The notes beneath the pieces were generated by a model, which worked only from the letters and a program-made list of their open reading frames with translations, ran no database searches and was not told where the DNA came from. From Pleurocapsa sp. MO_226.B13 (GTDB lineage Bacteria; Cyanobacteriota; Cyanobacteriia; Cyanobacteriales; Xenococcaceae), in NCBI GenBank assembly GCA_030064795.1, contig JASJEI010000061.1, forward strand, positions 1 through 22,526: a stretch of DNA of 22,526 bases, in the 5' to 3' direction. Of the stretch, positions 6,732 to 14,986 are shown piece after piece. Positions within the stretch are counted from its first letter, which is position 1. Every line of letters starts with the position of its first letter. The position numbers and the translations under genes were made by a program.

Positions 6732-6802
6732 ACACTCATTCCGTGCTTTGAAAGATTCCTTTCGGTCGTCATTGAACCATCATAAAACGCTCGCGCATAC
6801 TG

Positions 6803-7122
6803 GTAGCATTTCCTCTAAAATTAGAAGTTCCTGGCATGTCAGCCAAAGATTTAGACATTCAAGTAATGGCTGATAGAGTAGCTATTTCTGGCGAACGTAA
6901 ATCTGAAATTCAAGAAAAAACTCGCTCTGAATTTAGATACGGTTTTCTTCGCGCATAGTAATCCCTCTACCCGCACGCATTCAAAATACCTTAGTTACCG
7001 CCGATTATAAAGACGGTATCTTAAACCTAACTCTACCCAAGTCTGAAGAAGAAAAAAACAAAGTAGTCAAAGTAAATCTTTTAGACGAAGCTGCTGAATA
7101 GTTTGACGAGGATAACGAATAA
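6803..7122 (+). pseudogene. Hsp20 small heat-shock protein, frameshifted
   Basis: Frame one from 6803 reads LKLEVPGMSAKDLDIQVMAD, then RVAISGERKSE and TRSEFRYGFLR, the typical alpha-crystallin domain of cyanobacterial Hsp20, and hits a TAG near 6957. A second frame beginning at 6958 continues the domain: VIPLPARIQNTLVTADYKDG, ILNLTLPKSEEEKNKVVKVN, with stops at 7099-7101 (TAG) and 7120-7122 (TAA). The N-terminal arm and start codon are missing, residues between the SER and TRSE motifs look deleted, and a frameshift splits the domain, so this is a dead gene. Its terminator survives at 7146. The intact form is a membrane/protein-protecting holdase in other cyanobacteria. Confidence 0.9.
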
Positions 7123-7145
7123 GCGTCATATAGATTAATAGTTTG

Positions 7146-7179
7146 ACCCAGTTGCGAACTTACGTTGACTGGGTTTTTT
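7146..7179 (+). terminator. Intrinsic terminator after the Hsp20 pseudogene
   Basis: ACCCAGT (7146-7152) pairs with ACTGGGT (7168-7174), followed by a run of T to 7179. It lies 24 bp after the last stop codon of the Hsp20 remnant. Confidence 0.85.
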
Positions 7180-7347
7180 GTTAAGGATCGCGATCGCGAA
7201 TTGACCAAAACTAATTAGTTTGGTTGGGGAATTAGGGTGATCGCCCATTCTTACAAAATGAGAGATTAAAAAGGTAAATTAGTAGGAGTGAGTAGCGCAT
7301 TCGTCCTTATTTCTTTTTTTCTCCCATGTTTTCTTTCTCCCCTAGCA

Positions 7348-8124
7348 ATGGCAAACACTCTATCGAACATTAAAGGCATTCTCTTCGACATTAATGGAGT
7401 ATTTCATGTAGATCATCAACCTATTGATGGGGCAGTTGAAACCATCAAAAAGATTCAAGCCAAATTGCCCTGTCGGTTCGTTACCAATACAACCACTCAA
7501 TCCCGCTCAACCTTTCATCAAAGTCTGGTTGACATGGGATTCCCAATATCCAAATCGGAAATAATCAGCGCACCCTACGCAGCAGTACTGTATTTGAGAC
7601 AATTGAATGCTTCCTCTTGTCATTTATTGCTGTCTGAGGATGTAAAAAGCGATTTTGCCGAATTTTCTCAATCTGACACGAAACCAGATGTAGTTGTCAT
7701 CGGTGATCTAGGCGATCGCTGGGACTACTTCATTATGAATAAGGTCTTTAAGATGTTAATTAATGGAGCCGAGCTAATTGCCCTGCACAAAGGAAAATAC
7801 TGGCAGGCTGAAGGAGATTTACAGTTAAATATCGGAGCTTTTGTCGCTGGTTTGGAGTACGCTAGTGGAAAAGCTGCCACTGTAGTTGGTAAACCTTCCT
7901 CCTCTTTTTTTCAGTTAGCGTTAGCCGAATTAGAACTACCAGCAGAGAATGTGGTTATGGTAGGAGACGACATCGATTCCGATGTAGGAGGAGCTAAAAG
8001 AGAAGGGATAAGGGGAATCTTAGTCAAAACAGGTAAATATCGCCAAGAATTAGTCGAGCGTTCTGATGTAGAACCAGATCTAGTGTTGTCATCGGTGGCA
8101 GATCTAGAACAAATTCTGGATTAA
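7348..8124 (+). CDS. HAD-superfamily IIA hydrolase, LHPP/HDHD2-like
   Basis: A cytosolic-type phosphatase of about 258 residues when begun at ATG 7348. The nucleophile motif is GILFDINGVF, with Asn where many HADs have the second Asp; this matches the HDHD2/LHPP branch (DLNG, DISG). FVTNTTTQS is motif II, VVGKPSSSFF carries the motif III lysine, and VVMVGDDIDSDVGGAKREGIRG is motif IV. The cap region of subclass IIA lies between. An upstream GTG (7288), preceded by AGTAGGA, would add 20 hydrophobic residues ending in AMA, which look like a signal peptide lacking positive charges. I prefer ATG 7348 because family members start there, but that ATG has no clear ribosome-binding site, so the longer form is not excluded. 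Confidence 0.85.
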   Translation: MANTLSNIKGILFDINGVFHVDHQPIDGAVETIKKIQAKLPCRFVTNTTTQSRSTFHQSLVDMGFPISKSEIISAPYAAVLYLRQLNASSCHLLLSEDVKSDFAEFSQSDTKPDVVVIGDLGDRWDYFIMNKVFKMLINGAELIALHKGKYWQAEGDLQLNIGAFVAGLEYASGKAATVVGKPSSSFFQLALAELELPAENVVMVGDDIDSDVGGAKREGIRGILVKTGKYRQELVERSDVEPDLVLSSVADLEQILD

Positions 8125-8303
8125 CTGATGCTTGTTAAATATGTAGAAATAGGAGTTAGACTGCGACAGCACCGTATACTTGAGGTTGAGTTGTTTGACA
8201 AAGATACAAAGGATGACGGGGAAAAACTTTTTTAGTGATGCCAAAACAGTAAAGATAGTTATAACTTTTTAATAACTAAAGAATATACTTATTCTGTTGT
8301 GAT

Positions 8304-9164
8304 ATGACCCTTCATACCTATCCGAAGCTGACTGATGCCAAACAAGATACGGAGTTAATTAGGTTATGGATATCTCAAAAGTCTGTGACTACCCAAAAGA
8401 CATATATCACTATCAGTAGGCAGTTTCTCACCTTCACGGGTAAGGAGTTAGATGAGGTGAAGCTGGAAGATATTTTATTGTGGCTAGAATCGTTTCAGCT
8501 TCGCGGTAAGAGTCAGAACACGATTAATAATAAGCTAGCAGCCATCAAGTCTCTATTTAGCTTTGGGGTAAAAACTGGTTATTTATCCGCCAATCCCGCC
8601 TCGATGATTAAGACAACCAAAGCCAAAGATGCTCTCAATGAAAGGATTTTACAAGCTAAGGAGGTTAAGCAATTGATCGGTGAAGCTTCAACAGAACGCG
8701 ATCGCCTGATTTTGATTCTTTTATATATCCTGGGTTTGAGAATATCTGAATTAGTAGGTTTGAATTGGTCTGATTTTCAGCCAACAGATGAGGCGATCGC
8801 TGTAACTATTTTTGGCAAGGGTCATAAAACTAGAACCCTGTTGATAACTCATCAGTTATGGTCAGAATTAAAGCAGCTGACCAGGAGTGAGAAGACAGAA
8901 GCGGTGTTTTTGTCTCGGTTTGGCAATCGCTTAGACCGTCACGCGATCCATCGGTTAATTAAGAAAGCAGTAGAAAAAGCAGGGATTAATCCCCACACTT
9001 CCGCTCACTGGTTGCGTCATGCCCACGCTTGCCACAGTTTAAATAATGGTGCGGGGATAGATTTGTTGATGAAGTCTCTGGGTCATAGTTCCCTGGCGGT
9101 AACGTCGAGATATTTGCACGTTCAACCAAGTGAGTGTACCAGTAAATTTATTGATTTGGATTAG
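8304..9164 (+). CDS. XerC/D-type tyrosine recombinase
   Basis: A complete 286-residue site-specific recombinase. An N-terminal SAM-like core-binding domain (about 15-105) precedes the catalytic domain with all expected residues: Arg146 in GLRISEL, Lys172 in GKGHKTR, His235 and Arg238 in HWLRH, His261 in LGHSSLAVTSRY and nucleophile Tyr270. Such single recombinases in cyanobacteria are typical of plasmids and integrated elements, where they resolve dimers or excise DNA. It stands alone on its strand, with a 179-bp AT-rich upstream gap holding no gene. It ends about 90 bp before the next gene. Start ATG 8304 fits the domain; no strong ribosome-binding site is visible. It differs from the recombinase remnant at 1743. 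Confidence 0.93.
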   Translation: MTLHTYPKLTDAKQDTELIRLWISQKSVTTQKTYITISRQFLTFTGKELDEVKLEDILLWLESFQLRGKSQNTINNKLAAIKSLFSFGVKTGYLSANPASMIKTTKAKDALNERILQAKEVKQLIGEASTERDRLILILLYILGLRISELVGLNWSDFQPTDEAIAVTIFGKGHKTRTLLITHQLWSELKQLTRSEKTEAVFLSRFGNRLDRHAIHRLIKKAVEKAGINPHTSAHWLRHAHACHSLNNGAGIDLLMKSLGHSSLAVTSRYLHVQPSECTSKFIDLD

Positions 9165-9257
9165 TGCAGGTTAAGAATTGTGGTTGATAGAGGTTGGTGT
9201 AGTGCGATCGCTTCTAAATTAATTAATATAAGCTCTCAAATTAAAGGATATATAAAT

Positions 9258-9707
9258 GTGACTGGCGATCGCAATATCAACAGGGGTGAAGGTAGCAACT
9301 ACAACGAAAAGATTGAAGGTGACTACTACGAACAAAAAGGCAACTATGGCATTGGTCATATGAGCGGTGGCGAGATTAAAGGTAATGCCAAAGTCGCTGG
9401 AGTGATTAATGAAGTGCAACCCAAGAATCTTGCAGAGGTAGCAGCCAATCTTGAGGATTTACTCAATTATTTTGAAGTGAATAATCCGACCATTACTGAT
9501 GCACAAGAAGTGGTGAAAACCTTTACTGAGCGTCAACCAGAGCTTATGGATGCCGAAATAATTGAAGAAGCGATTCAAGCTACTCCTACTTTGAAACAAC
9601 GTTTGATGGCAGCAGGTGAGGCTGCCTGTGTGGAAACGGTAAAAATGTTCCTTCCACCCGTCGGTGTTGCCATTGAAACAGTTAAGGCTTGGAATAATCC
9701 AGAATAA
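9258..9707 (+). CDS. Gly/Asn-rich repeat-start small protein, function unknown
   Basis: About 149 residues from GTG 9258, chosen because AAAGGA lies nine bases upstream (9243-9248); an upstream GTG at 9180 has no such site. Residues 1-45 are rich in G, N, D and Y in a loosely repeated pattern (VTGDRNINRGE, IEGDYYEQKGNY, MSGGEIKGNAK). The rest is predicted helical (LAEVAANLEDLLNYFEV, then a region ending in GVAIETVKAWNNPE). Proteins with this layout occur in cyanobacteria near NACHT/STAND and GUN4-type signalling genes, but I know of no assigned function. Two HIP1 sites lie in or near its 5' end. It is co-directional with the recombinase and may share its transcript. Confidence 0.65.
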   Translation: MTGDRNINRGEGSNYNEKIEGDYYEQKGNYGIGHMSGGEIKGNAKVAGVINEVQPKNLAEVAANLEDLLNYFEVNNPTITDAQEVVKTFTERQPELMDAEIIEEAIQATPTLKQRLMAAGEAACVETVKMFLPPVGVAIETVKAWNNPE

Positions 9708-9753
9708 TACCCCCTTTCCGCCATGACTGATAACCCTATAACTGAAATTGAAA

Positions 9754-9850
9754 CCGCATACTGTTCCTTCAAAAGTTCGATCGCCCGCTCCAAACTACAA
9801 TAACTAAACTTAATCCTGCTCCCCACTTACTGAGCCGTAGCCATCCGATT
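9754..9850 (-). repeat. Domain copy a (decayed C-terminal domain fragment)
   Basis: Read on the minus strand this gives NRMATAQ, a stop, then RIKFSYCSLERAIELLKEQY, closely matching NQMATAALSGNRIKFSYCRL and DRAIVFLKDQY at the C-terminus of the hydrolase ending at 14987. It is a fragment with an internal stop, overlapping the 3' end of the membrane-protein gene in another frame. Confidence 0.85.
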
Positions 9851-10337
9851 GAGGAAGAATGCTAGGAATTGCCATGAAGGTCAGCATAATTATATTTGCT
9901 ACCCAAAACAGCAAAACTAAGCACAATAAAGCAAGCCAAGGCTGAGAATAGGTTATTAAGTGTAACCCCGACCATAATTGCCAAATCCTAAATCCCGTGT
10001 AAAGCGTTCCAACAATCACAAAAACACTTTTACAGAAAATACGGCTCAAACTTATTTCACTGGCTAACTGAACGACAACAGCAAACAAATAGCAACTAAA
10101 AAAGACTCGCAGAACCGATCTATCCCAAAAAACAATCATCATAACTACGGGAAGAATTACCCCAAGTAACAAAGCAACATTGACCCAAACCTTTATAAAC
10201 TCCCATTGAGCATCGTTAAAAGCCATTACTGACCTGAATGGTAATTTTTCTTTTTTGACCAACCAACCATAACTTACGCTCAAGAGAGTAGCGAGCGCAC
10301 AGAAAGAAAAGACGGTAACCCAATTATTAGGATTCAT
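9810..10337 (-). CDS. Integral membrane protein, unknown
   Basis: A 175-residue hydrophobic protein with about five predicted membrane helices (near 7-24, 50-72, 77-95, 103-122 and 133-158). I recognise no family. The start ATG lies 8 bp after the stop of the decayed gene at 10345, which suggests translation coupled to that gene. The final residues (LPQSDGYGSVSGEQD) are encoded by the fused domain copy a read in a different frame, so the natural C-terminus has probably been replaced at a junction near 9850. There is no clear ribosome-binding site. It could be a fragment of a longer membrane protein. Confidence 0.5.
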   Translation of the reverse strand: MNPNNWVTVFSFCALATLLSVSYGWLVKKEKLPFRSVMAFNDAQWEFIKVWVNVALLLGVILPVVMMIVFWDRSVLRVFFSCYLFAVVVQLASEISLSRIFCKSVFVIVGTLYTGFRIWQLWSGLHLITYSQPWLALLCLVLLFWVANIIMLTFMAIPSILPQSDGYGSVSGEQD

Positions 10338-10344
10338 TGAATGA

Positions 10345-10859
10345 TTATTTAATATTTGAAGCTCTTACTATCTTTATTTCTACCGTATCTACTGCATACT
10401 GTTCCTTTAATAAAGCGATCGCATCATCAATCAGACAGTACGAAAGCTTTAATGTAGTACCGCTAATTAAAGCTGTAGCATAGTTGTTTTTTGTAAAAGG
10501 AATCTGGAGATCTTCAGTCAAATCTACCGTTAATTCTCCGCTTATATATATCTTTGAAGCGACATATGTGTTTTGAAGATTTAATAGTTGAGCGCTCGCG
10601 CTCTGATCTCCCCAACATTAACTCTCTGACCTTCTTCTACCTTCAAGTCTGAGAGTTGGCTTAATACTAGGGTGATGGTGTGACGATTGCGTTTGTAATT
10701 TGTTTGCTGTTGAGTAGCTGCTGAAGTTGCCTGCCCTAAAGGATACTGCTTCGCATATAGATTGGCATTGTTGGCATTGAATACGGCATAAGCCCCAATG
10801 CCTAAAAGTAAATATCCCAATAGTTTATAAACAGACAAAAGCGCGATTTTCATCATCAC
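10345..10859 (-). pseudogene. Frameshifted gene: membrane anchor plus domain copy b
   Basis: The first frame (10859-10581) encodes one membrane helix (residues 4-27), then LSQLSDLKVEEGQRVNVGEI, which looks like a biotin-lipoyl/HlyD- or M23-type beta hairpin. It ends at TAA 10581. A +1 shift near 10595 opens a frame reading LLNLQNTYVASKIYISGELT, VDLTEDLQIPFTKNNYATAL, LKLSYCLIDDAIALLKEQYA and VDTVEIKIVRASNIK to a TAA at 10345. That second part is homologous to the C-terminal domain of the hydrolase at 14987. Joining both gives one plausible protein of about 170 residues, so this is either a recently frameshifted gene or two adjacent fragments. The membrane-protein gene starts 8 bp downstream. 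Confidence 0.6.
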
Positions 10860-11032
10860 AGTTACCGTTATTGGTCATCTGCTACTGTCAAGCGTCTATT
10901 GGGTAGGTTTTGGGTGCGATCTGAGTTTCTCATAAGATGTTTCAGTTACATCGAGCGAGAAGGAGCGAAACGATAACTACTCCTGCTGTTGCTAGTCCAT
11001 AAGAAATTAGGTTACTGAGAAGTAAGTGTGAT

Positions 11033-12430
11033 TCACTCCGTAAGCGGGATGTTATTATTGTGGCGAAAAAAGTTATTCGGATCGTACTTGCGCTTGACGA
11101 CAACCAGTCGGTCATAGTTGGCACCATAGGCTGCTCTCACCCGACTATTACCTTCGTCACTGTCCAGATAATTGACATATACGCCATGTGAAAACGGCTC
11201 GAGGGACTGCCAGAAGTCCCGCGTCCAGGCAATGTGTTGTTCTGCTTCAGTGGGTTCTGTCCACTGGGCGCTGATGTCAAAATCCCACTGCGACTCACGG
11301 AGTCCAAAAGCGGTTGTCTCTGGAGATACGCGGGCGAAAGCACCGTTTAAATGGGAGAAAAACATAGCGGTTAATGGTGAGGTTTTCTTCTCGGCATAGT
11401 CGATAACGGTGTCGATTAATTTATCCCTCAGCTCTTTAAAGTAACCAGTTTTCCAGTATCGATACCATCCAGATGGCGCACCGTCATCTAACATCGATTG
11501 AAGTTGGCAATAGGAAATGGGCTTCACCGTGTCGGCAAGGGGTTGACCGAACTGACGAAACGGTTTGAGCTGCTGTTGACCTTCTGAGAGTGGACCGAAC
11601 CAACCCACAAGGAAGCCAACGACCGGATTGCCGTCTGGCTGGGTCATTAACGCGACGAAGACGGTTAGGTCTTCGGGTGTCTTTGGTACATAATCACGAT
11701 AAAAATGAAGTACTTCTCGGGCTTGCTTGAGCGGATAAAGTATCATCCCTCCAAGCACAGTTGGCCCGACAGGATGAAGTTGAAACTCAAAAGAAGTAAC
11801 CACGCCAAAATTTCCACCGCCTCCACGAATCGCCCAGAATAGCTCTGGGTTTTCAGTTGCGTTGGCCGTCCGAAATTGGCCATCGGCTGTAACAAGATCG
11901 ACCGACAAAACATTATCACAAGTGAGACCGTATTTCCCCATCAGCCAGCCAAAACCACCCCCCAACGTGAGACCAGCGATACCAGTATGGGAGACAGTTC
12001 CTCCAGTTGTCGCCAGACCAAAAGCCTGAGTTTCTCGGTCAAATTCAGCCCAGGTCAGACCTGCTTCGGCAAGCACGGTGCGTGTTGCCACATCCACGCG
12101 GACACCCTTCATCAGCGACAGGTCGATCGTTAAGCCGTCTTCACATACGGCGTGACCGGCGACGCTATGACCGCCACCTCGTACTGACACGAGCAAATTG
12201 TGTGTCCGAGCGAAATTAACCGCATCGAGCACATCAGCAACCCCGGTGCACCGAACTATGAGTGCCGGTTTTCTATCAATCATCCTGTTCCAAACTTGAC
12301 GTGCTTCATCGTAGCCATTGTTACCTTGACGCAGAAGTTGCCCCCTCAAACTCCCTTGAAATTCTTCGACGACACTTGCCTCAAGCACAATATCTGTTCC
12401 TGTGATTGTAGTTGCGTGTAGTTCCTTCAT
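11033..12430 (-). CDS. FAD-linked oxidase, BBE type with bicovalent flavin
   Basis: A 465-residue flavin oxidase of the PCMH/berberine-bridge family; these oxidise sugars, alcohols or alkaloid-like intermediates with oxygen. The start ATG at 12430 has an excellent ribosome-binding site (AAAGGAG, six bases upstream). The FAD domain shows VRGGGHSVAGHAVCEDGLTI with His88, and GGTVSHTGIAGLTLGGGFGW leading to GLTCDN with Cys171; His plus Cys at these places is the signature of doubly attached FAD. FWAIRGGGGNFGVVTSFEF closes the FAD fold, a substrate domain follows, and the C-terminal BBE segment reads RAAYGANYDRLVVVKRKYDP then NNFF. No secretion signal is seen. The cupin gene lies 144 bp upstream, so both may work on one small molecule. 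No HIP1 sites; probably acquired. The substrate is unknown. Confidence 0.9.
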   Translation of the reverse strand: MKELHATTITGTDIVLEASVVEEFQGSLRGQLLRQGNNGYDEARQVWNRMIDRKPALIVRCTGVADVLDAVNFARTHNLLVSVRGGGHSVAGHAVCEDGLTIDLSLMKGVRVDVATRTVLAEAGLTWAEFDRETQAFGLATTGGTVSHTGIAGLTLGGGFGWLMGKYGLTCDNVLSVDLVTADGQFRTANATENPELFWAIRGGGGNFGVVTSFEFQLHPVGPTVLGGMILYPLKQAREVLHFYRDYVPKTPEDLTVFVALMTQPDGNPVVGFLVGWFGPLSEGQQQLKPFRQFGQPLADTVKPISYCQLQSMLDDGAPSGWYRYWKTGYFKELRDKLIDTVIDYAEKKTSPLTAMFFSHLNGAFARVSPETTAFGLRESQWDFDISAQWTEPTEAEQHIAWTRDFWQSLEPFSHGVYVNYLDSDEGNSRVRAAYGANYDRLVVVKRKYDPNNFFRHNNNIPLTE

Positions 12431-12538
12431 CGGTATCTCCTTTCTCTCCCTCAAAGTCAACGGGAGCTTCCCTCGCTTCTTAACAGAAAGCATCACCGGC
12501 TCAGATACAACTTAAACTTTTGCCAGCGATTTCCAATT

Positions 12539-12582
12539 CACTTTAATTGAGTTTACTTACCACTTTAATTGAGTTTACTTAC
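12539..12582 (-). repeat. Perfect tandem 22-bp repeat upstream of the oxidase
   Basis: Positions 12539-12560 and 12561-12582 are identical (core CTTTAATTGAGTTTACTTAC). The repeat lies about 110-150 bp upstream of the oxidase start and includes the cupin stop codon (12575). A 22-bp period puts both copies on the same helix face, which suits a tandem regulator-binding site or a recent duplication. Confidence 0.85.
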
Positions 12583-13090
12583 TTAGGTTATTTGCTTTAC
12601 TGTCCATGACCTGGTTGTTGACTAATCCCAGGCTGATTGCCAACGGTGGACCCACGATTTCGGCACCATAATCGAATGCCAGTCTGGCTAATGACTCAGA
12701 ATCCATTTGTTCTAATGGCGAAGACGAAACTGTCTGGAAAAAACCTTCAGCTCCTCCAGGAGTTAAAATGCCTATTATCCGTGCTGGCTCCTGGTGAAGG
12801 TTTATCCATGCATGTGGAGTACCTTTGGGAATGTAAACACAGTCACCACTCTTGAGCTCAAATGTTTCCTCTCCAATCTGATATCTGAGTTGCCCCTTCA
12901 GGATGTAATGGGTTTCGTCTTGCTCAGGATGGATATGGAGGGGTAGTCCTCCCAAATAACCGAGTTCATTTTCTACCAGATCGAACTGTCCGGATGTCTC
13001 AGCACCAGACACCATAAATGTTAGTTGCTCGTTGGGAGCATAGTCGTATCTTCGACCTTTGCCGCTCAAGATGACCAACGCCTTATTCAT
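12575..13090 (-). CDS. Cupin-domain protein
   Basis: A 171-residue single-domain cupin starting at ATG 13090, preceded by GGGGGAAG. An upstream in-frame start at 13138 is less likely because the ribosome-binding site lies between. Cupin motif 1 is LPLHIHPEQDETHYILKGQL with ligands His52, His54 and Glu59; motif 2 is GDCVYIPKGTPHAW with His93. The metal site is therefore complete, consistent with a small metalloenzyme (dioxygenase, isomerase) or binding protein. The long C-terminal helix region (LEQMDSESLARLAFDYGAEI) is unassigned. It precedes the oxidase on the same strand, and a tandem 22-bp repeat overlaps its end. A 13-bp palindrome about 80 bp upstream may be an operator. Confidence 0.85.
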   Translation of the reverse strand: MNKALVILSGKGRRYDYAPNEQLTFMVSGAETSGQFDLVENELGYLGGLPLHIHPEQDETHYILKGQLRYQIGEETFELKSGDCVYIPKGTPHAWINLHQEPARIIGILTPGGAEGFFQTVSSSPLEQMDSESLARLAFDYGAEIVGPPLAISLGLVNNQVMDSKANNLSK

Positions 13091-13170
13091 CAAACTTCCC
13101 CCATAATTACTTGTTAACCAACGCTCTTTGGAGACCACTTCGATTTCAGGAAATTGCTAACTCTGTTCTT

Positions 13171-13183
13171 TGACTTCAAGTCA
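13171..13183. promoter_or_regulatory. 13-bp palindrome, candidate operator of the cupin gene
   Basis: TGACTTCAAGTCA is a perfect palindrome around a central base, about 80 bp upstream of the cupin start. This position suits a dimeric repressor site, but nothing else identifies the regulator. Confidence 0.3.
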
Positions 13184-13239
13184 GACCAATCGCTCTTTTC
13201 ACTTCATTTTTCTCGAGAAATTGGTTCGACTCTGACGTA

Positions 13240-13472
13240 TTAGAGATTATTGAATTGTCTAGGCTGCACTACCTTAATTTCTAACGTACCTACCGCATAT
13301 TGATCCTTAAGAAATGCGATCGCCCGTTCCAATCCACAATAACCAAACTTAATACTGCTCCTACTCAAAGTAGCCGTAGCCATTTGATTTGGCTCGATAG
13401 GAATCTTGACCAATTCAGGGAAATCTACCGTTAGTTCGACCTTTAAGTAGATGTCTGCACTCCTATAAGCCT
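13240..13472 (-). pseudogene. Domain copy c (orphan C-terminal domain)
   Basis: An open stretch of about 77 codons reads QAYRSADIYLKVELTVDFPE, LVKIPIEPNQMATATLSRSS, IKFGYCGLERAIAFLKDQYA and VGTLEIKVVQP, then new residues to a TAA at 13240. It is nearly the same as the last 73 residues of the hydrolase ending at 14987. It has no start codon, and a stop lies just upstream in frame, so it is a severed domain. The DNA match to copy d is very close, about 1.7 kb away in the same orientation, with the aminotransferase gene between them. Confidence 0.85.
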
Positions 13473-13699
13473 GTAAAAATTATCGGGAAAAGGTAAAAAC
13501 GGTGCGCGGGTCGGGGGGTTCTAGAAACAAATACCGACTACAGATGCCCAACTTAAACTTATTAAAAACCCCCCTTCCACCCCGGCTGACGTTTCCGTCA
13601 GCCAAGGAACGCGCACGCCTGACAGGGTAAGAGTTAAAGGAAAGAATAGCGTAACGCTCCGTTCTGGTACATCTAATGTTAGGGCGATTATCGATGGTC
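13473..13699. other. Intergenic stretch with a strong hairpin
   Basis: No gene is supported. GGCTGACG (13584-13591) pairs perfectly with CGTCAGCC (13596-13603) across a 4-nt loop. It lies after the aminotransferase stop on the minus strand, so it could end that transcript, though no T run follows on either side. Overlapping minus-strand open frames here run on from the aminotransferase end and have no recognisable content. Confidence 0.5.
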
Positions 13700-14929
13700 T
13701 CATTCGACTGACTGGAAAGCCATGGCAAATTTCGGAATTGAGCGTTCAACCATTTCATCATTGCAGGTCAGCGAGATTCGGAAATAGCCAGTCAGCCCAA
13801 ATGTAACCCCTGGTAAACAGAAAACATCATGCTGTGCCAACTGCTCAATAAATTTCCAGTCGTCTTCGAGGGGCGACTTGACCAGCAGATAAAATGTCCC
13901 TTCAGGCTTAAATGTCTCATAGCCAATTTGCCCTAGGGCTTGTAGAAAACGGTCTCGTCTCCCCTGTAATTGTTCGATGTCAATGGACAGTCCCACCAGC
14001 TCTTCTGCTGCATACTGCAAAATAGCATTGGGGAAAGCCCAGCCGGCAAACATTTGCATCAGATTGAGCGCCTTTCGCAGTTCATTTCGATGCTGCATCT
14101 GGGGAGGCAAGGCAATAAAACCTAGCCTTTGACCAGGCGTTAGATGGACTTTTCCGTAAGTATAAACCAGAAATGTATCAGGATAGATCGTAGCTGGGCT
14201 GACGAATTCGTTGTTGTCAAATACGATTTGATGATAGGCTTCATCCGAAATGATGTAGATAGTTCTTTCGTTCTGCGCTCTAGCTTTTTCCAATATGTGT
14301 CTCAGCGAAGATAAAGTGTCACGGCTGTATATCTTTCCTGTCGGATTATGTGGCGAGTTAATGATTATGGCGCGTGTGCTTGGCGAAATGGCTGCACCTA
14401 TAGCATCCAAGTCTAGGTCGAAGGTGTCCAGGTCAATGCCTACCTTAACTGCTCGTCCGCCAGCACTGATAATCATACCTTCGTATAAAAACCAGTGCGG
14501 TGTCATGAAAATGACTTCATCTCCAGCATCAACAATCGTATTGAGCACGATGTGCAAGCCAGCAATCCCACCATTGGTCAGGCAAATATCATCGGACTCA
14601 AACTGGTATCCCAACCGCTCTGATAGTGAGGTGCTGACTACGGATTGCGCATTCGATTCACTTTGTTTATATGCAAACCAATCTTTATTGTGCGGTACGA
14701 TTGCTCTTTGTAGTGCTTCTACGTATTTAGTCAGTGGCATCTCGTGAGGATTTCCAAACGTCAAGTCGCAAATTCGGCTATGGTCTGAGCGCTGTCCCCA
14801 AGTAGAATCGTTGACAAACCGTAAGAGTGGCGAAACTGTATCATATAAAGCTGGAATACGATTTGACACTATCTTTTCTTCCATCAGTTCCTCTTCTGAA
14901 CATTGCTCATAATCAACTCCAAAACTCAT
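13700..14929 (-). CDS. PLP-dependent class I/II aminotransferase
   Basis: A 409-residue fold-type I aminotransferase (ATG 14929; a TTG two codons upstream is unlikely). Visible motifs: TNGGIAGLHIVL (cofactor phosphate loop), FMTPHWFLYEG (ring-stacking region), INSPHNPTGKIYS with the pyridine-site Asn, IISDEAYHQIVFD with the cofactor Asp, VYTYGKVHLTPGQRLGF with the Schiff-base Lys, and YFRISLT with the carboxylate-binding Arg. YGK replaces the more common SxSK, and the enzyme is closer to amino-acid-modifying aminotransferases of secondary metabolism than to housekeeping AspC; that is an inference. It starts 58 bp after the hydrolase stop on the same strand. No HIP1 site. Together with the oxidase and cupin it may belong to a small biosynthetic set. 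Confidence 0.9.
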   Translation of the reverse strand: MSFGVDYEQCSEEELMEEKIVSNRIPALYDTVSPLLRFVNDSTWGQRSDHSRICDLTFGNPHEMPLTKYVEALQRAIVPHNKDWFAYKQSESNAQSVVSTSLSERLGYQFESDDICLTNGGIAGLHIVLNTIVDAGDEVIFMTPHWFLYEGMIISAGGRAVKVGIDLDTFDLDLDAIGAAISPSTRAIIINSPHNPTGKIYSRDTLSSLRHILEKARAQNERTIYIISDEAYHQIVFDNNEFVSPATIYPDTFLVYTYGKVHLTPGQRLGFIALPPQMQHRNELRKALNLMQMFAGWAFPNAILQYAAEELVGLSIDIEQLQGRRDRFLQALGQIGYETFKPEGTFYLLVKSPLEDDWKFIEQLAQHDVFCLPGVTFGLTGYFRISLTCNDEMVERSIPKFAMAFQSVE

Positions 14930-14986
14930 GCTCAATCAAGTAGCGAGCACTCTGACTGAAGTAACATTTTGGACGCTCTTGAGTAA

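Noticed and set aside
10942..11127. 61-codon minus frame with a hydrophobic C-terminus
   Set aside because: Overlaps the oxidase 3' end in another frame. The tail LISYGLATAGVVIVSLLLAR could be a membrane-helix relic, but there is no start or homology to support a gene.
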